From positions 1 to 33,082 of the forward strand of contig JAAFHY010000032.1 in NCBI GenBank assembly GCA_013298505.1: 33,082 nt of DNA, written 5' to 3'. Numbering within the stretch: position 1 is the stretch's first letter; each line of letters begins with the position of its first letter. Positions 1 to 7,767 of the stretch are shown here, in pieces. The notes beneath the pieces were generated by a model. The model was given only the letters and a program-made list of their open reading frames with translations, did no database searches and was not told where the DNA came from. The DNA is from Cytophagales bacterium. Lineage in GTDB: Bacteria > Bacteroidota > Bacteroidia > Cytophagales > Cyclobacteriaceae. Both the position numbers and the translations under genes were made by a program.

Positions 1-80
1 TGGGAAATTTTTGTTAGGAAATTGTCGTCCGTTTTTTTGAAACACAAATTTGTCCGGGCCCTATTGCTACCAACTCCTTT

Positions 81-104
81 ATTTAAGCCATTAATGGCTT
101 AAAT
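81..104. repeat. Perfect 24-bp palindrome downstream of integrase
   Basis: The 12-base arm at 81-92 (atttaagccatt) is followed directly by its exact reverse complement at 93-104. It sits 70 bases past the stop codon of the minus-strand recombinase. An 11-base direct repeat, tttttgaaaca, flanks it at 34-44 and 158-168. It could be a terminator-like structure or a recombination site; the sequence alone does not decide. Confidence 0.6.
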
Positions 105-173
105 CTACAATTCTTATGTGGCTTTGTGCCATGTGTGGCTGCTATATTTATTTTGTCTTTTTGAAACAGATTT

Positions 174-1214
174 CTATAAATCATCAAACGGACTCTTCAC
201 ATTTCTAATACTTTTGGTGCTTACGTGGGTGTAAAGTTCCGTAGTGCGGCTGCTGTTGTGGCCTAGTATTTCTTGGATGTGCCGCAAATCGGTTCCGCTT
301 TCGAGTAGGTGAGTAGCATAGCTGTGGCGCAGCCAATGCAAACTTACAGGCTTTTTGATTTTTGCTTTTACAAGGGCGTGTTTCAGCACGTTACTAAGGC
401 TGCGCTCGTCATACGGTCCGCCTGCTATACCTTCAAATAACCAACTGCTTGGCTTAAATACCACATAATACTCACGGAGTAGCTCAAGCACCTTGAGCGA
501 AAGTGGCACGATACGGTCTTTTTTTCCTTTTGCTTGCTTTACTAAAATAATGCCCCGCTTGCTATCAATGTCTGCTGGTTTTAGTGCGAGTAGTTCACTT
601 CTTCGCAAGCCACAACTATAAATCAGCGATAGCATGGCTTTGTGTTTTATATTGGTGGGGGCGTTCAGTATTAATTTTATCTCTTCTTTGCTAAGTACGT
701 TGGGCAGTTTTTGTTCGCGGATAGGACGCTCTAGTTCGTTAATGTCTAATTGCTTTTTTTGTAACGTACCAAAATATAATTTAATAGCATTGATGATTTG
801 ATTTTGGTACGAGGCCGACAGTTTGTTTTTTAAAATGTAATCGTTGTTGTAAACAATCACATCTTGATTGGTTATTTCGGCAATGGGCTTGTTGCTAAAA
901 AAACTGAGAAACGATTTGAGTGCCTCGGTGTATGTTTTGTGCGTGTTGGGGCTATAACGTCTTGATTTTAACCACTGCGAAAATTGATTTATAGGTTCAT
1001 GAATTTCTGTAACAATCTTAGTTTCGGTAGGTGTGGTTATTTTGAACCGCTCGCGGTAGGCTGAGGTATCGGGCAGATGCCATGCTTTTAGTTGCTGGCT
1101 CCATCGCGCGCCTGTCAATGCTTTTATGCGCTTGGTTAAATCTGCGCTGTAATCAAAGTAAACAGCTATCCGTTCTTCTCCCTTATGGTTTACAAGTTTG
1201 GTATGCCAGTTCAT
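174..1214 (-). CDS. Tyrosine recombinase/integrase, IntI/XerD-like
   Basis: A 346-residue site-specific recombinase that should cut and rejoin DNA through a tyrosine-DNA intermediate. The catalytic set is complete: R204 in GLRRSEL, a beta-hairpin lysine near 229-232 (KGKKDR), H293 and R296 in HWLRH, H319 in ILGH and nucleophile Y328 in ELYTHVS. Residues 75-160 form the SAM-like core-binding domain. Residues 1-60 are an extra N-terminal domain with a GARWSQQLKAWHLP motif, which I associate with Bacteroidota recombinases. The C-terminus KSPFDDL resembles integron integrases, but the integron-specific insertion before the HxxR box is absent and no cassette array is seen. No excision factor or phage gene is adjacent, so it appears solitary. 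The start is ATG at 1214. Confidence 0.93.
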   Translation of the reverse strand: MNWHTKLVNHKGEERIAVYFDYSADLTKRIKALTGARWSQQLKAWHLPDTSAYRERFKITTPTETKIVTEIHEPINQFSQWLKSRRYSPNTHKTYTEALKSFLSFFSNKPIAEITNQDVIVYNNDYILKNKLSASYQNQIINAIKLYFGTLQKKQLDINELERPIREQKLPNVLSKEEIKLILNAPTNIKHKAMLSLIYSCGLRRSELLALKPADIDSKRGIILVKQAKGKKDRIVPLSLKVLELLREYYVVFKPSSWLFEGIAGGPYDERSLSNVLKHALVKAKIKKPVSLHWLRHSYATHLLESGTDLRHIQEILGHNSSRTTELYTHVSTKSIRNVKSPFDDL

Positions 1215-1540
1215 AGAGATTATAAAAATAAAATATTCTTTTTAACAAGCAATATGATTTACCTTATAAAGAATGGTTAATGCTTAGCCACAGATAAGAA
1301 CAAATTTTCACAGATGGGGATTTCTCGATTGCTTATTCCGCTCGCTATCTGTTACCCTCTCTCGGCAAAGGATAGAAGTGGATACCCCGCACCCCGATGG
1401 CAATGGTGTTGGGACATGTGCGTATCGGGGGAGGAGTAGGAACGGATAGCCTGGTGACCCCGATAGCTTCTATGGGGGCATGCCGCCTATTGTTTTGTAT
1501 TTTGCTTACAAAATCTATATGCCGTAAGTGCTAATCTGGC
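1215..1540. other. Intergenic region with GC-rich structured segment
   Basis: No gene is visible here. Its first 100 bases are AT-rich and presumably hold the integrase promoter (minus strand). From about 1335 to 1495 it becomes GC-rich with internal near-repeats: aaggatagaagtgg and aacggatagcctgg are each followed by a ccccgat block. A hairpin (cccc-atag / ctat-gggg, one bulged g) lies at 1458-1477. This looks like a dispersed-repeat or RNA-structure segment, but I cannot name a family. Confidence 0.4.
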
Positions 1541-4500
1541 GTGTTACCACTACTTTTGAAGTTGTATTTACAATTTGTGAATTATACGCCTCTCTCATTT
1601 TTGCTTCGTTGCGCGCAAGTGGTTGCTTTTTTTTTGGCGATTCCACTGGTAGCTCAGGGGCAATACGCAAACAGTTGGATTGATTTTAACCAATCGTACT
1701 TTAAAATTTCAGTAGCACGCGATGGCATTTATAAACTTAGCTATGCCGATTTGCTGGCGTCCAATTTTCCGGTTGGCTCGGTAGATCCGCGACTGATTAA
1801 ACTTTACCATCGTGGTGTTGAGCAGGCTATTTTTGTGCAAGGCGAGGCTGATGCTGTATTTAACCCTACCGACTTCATAGAATTTTATGGGAAGCGAAAC
1901 GATGGCACGCTCGATAAGAATTTATACCAGCCTGTCACGGCTCAGCCACACAATTACTACAATCTTTACAGCGATACCACCGCTTATTTTTTAACCTATA
2001 GTTTTATACCTCCGGGTGGCAAACGGATTGCTTCTTTTTCGGAGGTGAATGTGAGCAACTTGCCGAAAGAAATTTTTCACAACGAAGAGCGGCTGTTGGT
2101 ATTAGGCACCAACTACTCGGCAGGTGCCACTTTTAGCGGCAGCTTGCAAAATACATTTTTTGACGAAGGAGAGGGTTGGTTTGGTGAACCTCAGCAACAA
2201 GGGCGAACTATTGATTACGTGGTAGATCTTGTTACCAACGGGCAGCAAGCGGATGGCTTGCCCAAACTAGAAATTCAATTGGTGGGTCGAGACTTGTTAC
2301 CGCACACGGTGCAAATTCAGGTAGGCGGTAGCTCTTTCCGAACGGTTTCGTTTGTCGATTTTTTTGGGTTTGAAACCAACCTCACCACCATAGACTTAGA
2401 TTGGAGTGACATCCGTGCTGATGGAAAAACAACCATTCGGCTTACGGCCGCAGCGGCAACTACCAACCGATTTCAATTTAGTGCCGCTTATATAAAAATT
2501 ATATTTCCACAAAACTTTGATGTAGCCAATGCAACCGAAAAAAAATATTGGCTAGCAGCTAACCCCACCGACAAATCGTATATAGAGTTTGATAACCCGC
2601 CATCGAACGTACGCCTTTGGGATATTTCTCAACCCGATGATGTGATAAGCATTGGCACACAACAAGTGGGCACGAAACTAACGGCCGTGGTTGCCAACAC
2701 CAGTTCGCCAAGGAATTTGTTCTTGAGCTCAACTTCGCTTGCGCCAATGTCTATCAAGCCAATTTCGTTTCGGTCTTTTCAATCGGTAAATGCCAACTAC
2801 TTAATTATAACTAACAAGGCTTTGATGAAGCCCGCAGCAAATTATGCCAACGTGGTGAAGGCATACGCTGGCTATCGCGCTTCAGCAGCAGGTGGCAAGT
2901 ACGATACGCTTACGGTTTCGGTCGATCAACTCTATGATCAGTTTAACTATGGTGAAACATCTTCGCTTGCTATTTATGAATTTATGAAATTGATGGTAGA
3001 TGTGGCCGATGTAAAACACCTTTTTATCATTGGCAAAGGCCGCGACATCTACACGTACTCGGGTTACAAGAGATTGGCTATTCCGATTACAGAACAGCGC
3101 GATCTGGTTCCTACTGCGGGGTCGCCCGCTTCCGATGCCGCTTACACCGTAGGTTTGGGTGGTGCCATTTCTTATCCCAAAGTTGCAACGGGCAGGTTGC
3201 CTGCAACTAATCCCACGCAAGTGGCTGCTTATCTAAACAAAATTATTGAAACGGAAGCCGCACCTGCTGCCGCAGAATGGAAAAAACAAGGCTTACACTT
3301 GAGTGGTGGGATTAAGGCAAATGAGCTTCCGCTCTTTAGAAGTTATGTTGATGGCTTTAAGTCAATTGCAAGCGGAGAATATTGGGGAGGCAACATTAGT
3401 ACCATTGGCAAACAAGAATCAAATCCAGTACAGCTGATCAATGTGTCGGATCAGGTTAACAAAGGCACTAACCTGATTACTTTTTTTGGTCACTCATCGC
3501 CTGGCACGATTGATATTGACATTGGTTTTGTTACCGATCCCATTTTAGGGTATAACAATCCTGGCAAATACCCCGTGTTTTTGATTAACGGATGCAACGC
3601 AGGTGCATTTTTTACCAACGGTTCTATTTTTGGAGAAGATTGGATTTTGGCTGCCAATAAAGGCGCTCGAAATTTTATTGCACACAGCTCGTTTGGGTTT
3701 GATAATACACTTCGGGCTTACTCTGAAGTATTTTATCAAGTTGGCTTTGCGGATTCTGTTTTCTTGCGCAAAGGAATAGGAGAGGTGCAGCAAGAAACCG
3801 CCAGGCGTTATTTAGAAATTTATGGCGATGGTGTTTTTAATACTACCCAAGCGCAGCAGATGGTGTTGTTGGGCGATCCGGCCGTAAAATTATTTGGCAC
3901 CAACAAGCCCGATTATACGATCGACAATCCAAGCATATCAATTGCATCGCTCGATGGAAGCCCCGTTACTTCGCTCAGTAGCGAGTACGCGCTACGTATT
4001 ATTCGAAAAAATATAGGTGCTACAGGTACTGCTTCTTTGCCTATTCGCGTTATCCGCACGTTTGCCGATGGAGTCGCTAAAACTTACGATTCTGTCTTCA
4101 ACAACGTAGTGCTTCAAGATACAGTTGTATTCAAATTAAAACGGGAGTCACTGGGGACAGGCCTCAATCAATTTACGGTATTACTCGATCCGCTCAACGC
4201 GATTAACGAGACCAATGAATTGAACAACTCGGCTTCGCTCTCTTTTTCGTTTCCTTCTAATAGCACACGGAATTTATTTCCTGCAGGATATGCGTTGGTG
4301 AATAAACAAACTGTCAATTTGGTATTTCAGGCTACCGACTTAACCTCGGCCAGCCGCGATTTTCAAATTCAACTCGATACGACTTATACGTTTGATAGCC
4401 CATTTTTAGTTTCTCAAAAAGTTTCTGGTAAAGTATTGGCAAAATTTTCGGCTACATTGCTCGGTAAAGATTCTACCACGTACTATTGGCGAACTAAATT

Positions 4501-6538
4501 TGATAGACCCGCAGCAAATGAAAGCAGCGATTGGTCAACCACTTCTTTTTCGTATATCAAAAATGGCCCCGAAGGTTGGGGGCAATTGCAATTTGCGCAA
4601 CTGCTCGAAGATGATGCTACTGGGCTGTTGAAGGATTTGCAAGTGAAAAAATTAAAGTACTTAGAAACCATCAAGCCCATTTCCGTAACCACCTTTGGCA
4701 GTGGCAACGCAACGCCTGTTACCAATGTATCTTTAAAAATCGACAATGTAGAATACAACATTGCCACACAAGGGCAGCCGTGCAGAACTAATTCTATTAA
4801 CCTCGTGGCCTTCAACAAAAATACCGTGGTTCCTTATGCTGGCATTCCATTCAGTTTTCAAGACCCACGCACGTGCGGGCGTCAGCCTCAGTTAATAAAT
4901 AGTTTTTTGTTATCGGAATTAGAAACAGGACTGGGCGATGATTTGGCTGCCTATGTAGATGCTATTCAGCAAAGCGATTCAGTTGTTATTTTCTCAATTG
5001 GCAACCCGGGCTATCAATCATGGTCGGCCAATGTGAAAACAAAGTTGGGTAACTTCGGCATCAGCGCTACGCAGATAAATGGATTACTAAATGGCGAACC
5101 CATTGTTATTTTAGGAAGAAAGGGTGCAAGCCCTGGCACTGCCAAAATTTTTAAGAGTAGCATAGCGCCAGTTGTAAACCAAACGGTTTCTGTTAACAAA
5201 ACCATGACGGGGAGTTTCTCTGGTGGATCAATAAAATCTACTTTAATTGGCCCAGCAAAAACATGGGTGCAGTTTAGTTCGAGTACGGCTTTGGTAGAAG
5301 GATCAGATGAAGTTAGTTATTCTGTTTATGGTCGCACCCTTGCGGGGAACGAAACCCTTTTGCAAAGTAACATGAGTGGAAACGTAAACTTGAATTTTAT
5401 AGACGCTGCTCAGTACCCTTATTTGCGTGTAGAGTTGAAGATGAAAGACGAAATAAATCTTACGGCTGTTCAGCTAAAGAAATGGATCGTGCAATACGAA
5501 ACAGTGGCAGAAGGCTTGTTGGTTTATAAAGGATCGCTGACAAAGCAATCGGTGCAAGAAGGACAAAACTTTGTGGCCAAGTATGGATTTGTAAACTTTT
5601 CGGATAAAACTTTTCCGAGCCAATTGCCTGTACGAACTGACTTGTTGAATAAGAACAGTGGCGTGACGGCCACAAGCCAACGATCTATTGCTCCGCCTCC
5701 AGTTGGCGACACCACTCGATTTGAAATTGAAATTGATTCCAAAAATAAAGTTGGGTTGAATGACCTCACTGTGTTTGTAAATCCACGTGTTGTAGCAGAG
5801 CAAGTTTACGATAACAACTTGATCAGTCTATCAGATTACCTGAATGTGATCGGAGACAAGATGCCTCCCATTTTGCAAGTAACGATCGATGGAAGAGTAA
5901 CCAAGAATGGAGATTTTGTTTCACCGAGCCCGCTCATCATTGCTACCGTAAAAGATGAAAATCCGTTTTTGTACAAAGCCGATACACTGGGTGTGCGTAT
6001 GTTTTTGAGGCGGCCTTGCCCGGCTACCACTTGCCCCTACGAACAAATTTATTTTAAACGAACCGATGTAACATGGAGTGCAGCCAGCCAAGCAAAGCCG
6101 TATGAAGTTATTTTCAATCCTCAAAATTTAGCAGTTGGTACCTATACATTCAGAGTAGAAGGCGAAGACGCAAGCGGTAATAAAAGTGGAGCAAAGCCCT
6201 ACGAGATTGAGTTTACTGTTACGGATGCAACCAATCTAAAATTGTTGTCGGCTTACCCCAATCCATCTGCATCGTATTTTTATTTTAGTTTCGAGCTAAG
6301 TGGCAACGTGCTACCTTCTGATTTTGCTCTTCAAATTTTTTCCTTAGATGGAAGAGTGATAAAAGATTTTACCAAAGATCAGGTCAGTCAATTTATTATA
6401 GGCACCAATGAGTTGGCTTGGGATGGCACCGATGCTTCGGGAAGCCCGCTGCCGAGCGGGATTTATGTTTATAAGCTCAGTAGTATAGCGAACGGAAAAG
6501 TCACAACACAAGCCGGACGATTGGTATTGGCGAAATGA
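1541..6538 (+). CDS. porU2: PorU2-like T9SS C25 (gingipain-fold) protein
   Basis: A 1665-residue secreted protein. An N-terminal hydrophobic stretch (about 20-40, ending VAQGQ) is a likely signal peptide. The peptidase C25 domain covers about 417-790, with the catalytic pair visible as H651 in FFGHSSP and C685 in INGCNAGAFF, plus a GDPA motif near 778. A CARDB-like beta domain (about 790-905, NAINETNELNNS) follows, then beta-rich repeats, a second CARDB-like unit near 1390-1470, and a C-terminal T9SS sorting domain from YPNP (about 1570) to the end. PorU is the T9SS sortase that removes sorting domains and attaches cargo to A-LPS. The longer architecture with CARDB domains and its own sorting domain matches proteins annotated as PorU2. 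The GTG at 1541 is the best start, since no ATG gives this signal peptide; ATG at 1519 hits a stop after two codons. No other core T9SS gene is adjacent. Confidence 0.88.
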   Translation: MLPLLLKLYLQFVNYTPLSFLLRCAQVVAFFLAIPLVAQGQYANSWIDFNQSYFKISVARDGIYKLSYADLLASNFPVGSVDPRLIKLYHRGVEQAIFVQGEADAVFNPTDFIEFYGKRNDGTLDKNLYQPVTAQPHNYYNLYSDTTAYFLTYSFIPPGGKRIASFSEVNVSNLPKEIFHNEERLLVLGTNYSAGATFSGSLQNTFFDEGEGWFGEPQQQGRTIDYVVDLVTNGQQADGLPKLEIQLVGRDLLPHTVQIQVGGSSFRTVSFVDFFGFETNLTTIDLDWSDIRADGKTTIRLTAAAATTNRFQFSAAYIKIIFPQNFDVANATEKKYWLAANPTDKSYIEFDNPPSNVRLWDISQPDDVISIGTQQVGTKLTAVVANTSSPRNLFLSSTSLAPMSIKPISFRSFQSVNANYLIITNKALMKPAANYANVVKAYAGYRASAAGGKYDTLTVSVDQLYDQFNYGETSSLAIYEFMKLMVDVADVKHLFIIGKGRDIYTYSGYKRLAIPITEQRDLVPTAGSPASDAAYTVGLGGAISYPKVATGRLPATNPTQVAAYLNKIIETEAAPAAAEWKKQGLHLSGGIKANELPLFRSYVDGFKSIASGEYWGGNISTIGKQESNPVQLINVSDQVNKGTNLITFFGHSSPGTIDIDIGFVTDPILGYNNPGKYPVFLINGCNAGAFFTNGSIFGEDWILAANKGARNFIAHSSFGFDNTLRAYSEVFYQVGFADSVFLRKGIGEVQQETARRYLEIYGDGVFNTTQAQQMVLLGDPAVKLFGTNKPDYTIDNPSISIASLDGSPVTSLSSEYALRIIRKNIGATGTASLPIRVIRTFADGVAKTYDSVFNNVVLQDTVVFKLKRESLGTGLNQFTVLLDPLNAINETNELNNSASLSFSFPSNSTRNLFPAGYALVNKQTVNLVFQATDLTSASRDFQIQLDTTYTFDSPFLVSQKVSGKVLAKFSATLLGKDSTTYYWRTKFDRPAANESSDWSTTSFSYIKNGPEGWGQLQFAQLLEDDATGLLKDLQVKKLKYLETIKPISVTTFGSGNATPVTNVSLKIDNVEYNIATQGQPCRTNSINLVAFNKNTVVPYAGIPFSFQDPRTCGRQPQLINSFLLSELETGLGDDLAAYVDAIQQSDSVVIFSIGNPGYQSWSANVKTKLGNFGISATQINGLLNGEPIVILGRKGASPGTAKIFKSSIAPVVNQTVSVNKTMTGSFSGGSIKSTLIGPAKTWVQFSSSTALVEGSDEVSYSVYGRTLAGNETLLQSNMSGNVNLNFIDAAQYPYLRVELKMKDEINLTAVQLKKWIVQYETVAEGLLVYKGSLTKQSVQEGQNFVAKYGFVNFSDKTFPSQLPVRTDLLNKNSGVTATSQRSIAPPPVGDTTRFEIEIDSKNKVGLNDLTVFVNPRVVAEQVYDNNLISLSDYLNVIGDKMPPILQVTIDGRVTKNGDFVSPSPLIIATVKDENPFLYKADTLGVRMFLRRPCPATTCPYEQIYFKRTDVTWSAASQAKPYEVIFNPQNLAVGTYTFRVEGEDASGNKSGAKPYEIEFTVTDATNLKLLSAYPNPSASYFYFSFELSGNVLPSDFALQIFSLDGRVIKDFTKDQVSQFIIGTNELAWDGTDASGSPLPSGIYVYKLSSIANGKVTTQAGRLVLAK

Positions 6539-6656
6539 GTTAGAACGAAAAATCAAATCTGAACAATTAATCAGCGCTACGGGAGTTTTCAAATTATTCA
6601 AGGATTCTTTATTGCTCTTACCCACTTAAACTCTTCAATTCTTGTTGGCTTGTGTA

Positions 6657-6726
6657 TCCCTCTCCTGTGGGAAAAGGAATGATGAAATGCGTAAACTCAG
6701 TAGCTTATGCAGGGTGAGGGCAGAGC
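6657..6726. repeat. Degenerate palindromic intergenic repeat
   Basis: In the 280-base gap after porU2, ccctctcc is followed about 55 bases later by gcagggtgagggc. These arms resemble those of the clearer element at 22481-22586. Homology to that element is limited to the GC-rich arms, so this is tentative. I see no gene in 6539-6818. Confidence 0.3.
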
Positions 6727-6818
6727 TAACTGGTCAATTTTAAAACGCATCAATTAAAATTAAACACCTGATTTATAAATGGTATCTTGCATTCTGTATA
6801 TCAGAAATCGTTCCCTCT

Positions 6819-7760
6819 ATGCAAAGAAGAAAATTCTTGACCGCCTTCGCAGCAACTTTTGCAACACTGCAACTACTACCTCAACATGTTTTTGCGGGGT
6901 TAGCTGCGACTCGAAATAACTTTAAGCAGATATACTCCAGTTCGACTTATAAAAAGGAGTTCTATAAATTCCTGCAGAATGTGTTTAACCTTTTTCCAGA
7001 GAAGGATTTCCATAAACTGATTGACGATACGGCTGCCGTAAAAAGTGATGACCAATCGATTTACGTAGCGGTGCAATCGAAACTAGATGAGATCACTCCT
7101 GTGCTTTCTACATTTCGCTATTCGCTTCCTGCGCTACTGAAGCAGAAAGATGAAATGGCAAGGCAAGCAGTGGTGCTGTTGGGAGAAGGCGGCACCTATA
7201 ATGGTTATTTAGAAGTGGGTTCATCGGGCAGGTACCTCGATTATCTGGAAGAGAAAGTAACGATTAAGGGAGAACGCTACTATGCAGATGGTAAGGAGCC
7301 GGGCTATGCCATCACTGAAATGATTGACCGTGGTCAAATTAAGATCGGGGCCAACTATATTCCTTTTGTAGATTACAATACACGTTATACGGATAGTATT
7401 CCAAAAGCTAGTCTTGATTTAGTTACGGTATACATTGGCTTTCATCATTGTCCAACAGAGCTGCGCGTACCCTACATTTCTTCTCTTCGCGATACCTTGC
7501 GCGTAGGGGGGAAGTTGATTTTGCGCGATCACGATTGTGATACGGAAGAGCAAAAAGTATTGGTCGCGTTGGCACACGATGTATTTAACATGGGTACTAA
7601 CGAATCGTGGGAGTACAACAACAAAGAAATTCGCAATTTTTATTCGTTGAAATTCATTTGTGATTTTGTAGAACAAATTGGATTTAAGTTTGATAAACGT
7701 ACTCTCTTACAAGAAGGCGACCCTACCAAAAATGCGCTGATGATGTTTACTAAAATTTAG
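6819..7760 (+). CDS. Tat-signal protein with SAM-methyltransferase fold
   Basis: A 313-residue protein. It begins MQRRKFLTAFAATF, a good twin-arginine (Tat) signal (R3-R4-x-F-L) with a hydrophobic core to about residue 24 and a likely cleavage after VFA (about 26). Residues 125-240 look like a class I methyltransferase: LEVGSSGRYLDYLEE (131-145) as motif I, LDLVTVYIGFHHCP (199-212) as the post-II strand, and LRVGGKLILRDHD (227-239) as the motif III region. SAM is normally cytoplasmic, so Tat export of such a fold is odd. The domain may have lost methyl transfer, or the apparent signal may not be used. The next gene starts 7 bases after the stop (ATG 7768), so it is co-transcribed with an FAD-linked oxidoreductase. 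Function unknown; the fold call is fairly confident. Confidence 0.75.
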   Translation: MQRRKFLTAFAATFATLQLLPQHVFAGLAATRNNFKQIYSSSTYKKEFYKFLQNVFNLFPEKDFHKLIDDTAAVKSDDQSIYVAVQSKLDEITPVLSTFRYSLPALLKQKDEMARQAVVLLGEGGTYNGYLEVGSSGRYLDYLEEKVTIKGERYYADGKEPGYAITEMIDRGQIKIGANYIPFVDYNTRYTDSIPKASLDLVTVYIGFHHCPTELRVPYISSLRDTLRVGGKLILRDHDCDTEEQKVLVALAHDVFNMGTNESWEYNNKEIRNFYSLKFICDFVEQIGFKFDKRTLLQEGDPTKNALMMFTKI

Positions 7761-7767
7761 TTTGTTG

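Noticed and set aside
174-1540. Integron (intI with attI and cassettes)
   Set aside because: The recombinase lacks the integron-specific insertion and the region upstream of it has no cassette array; porU2 is a single long gene.
2559-6030. Several minus-strand frames of 60-110 codons inside porU2
   Set aside because: Antisense to a confidently coding gene, with no domain or signal of their own.
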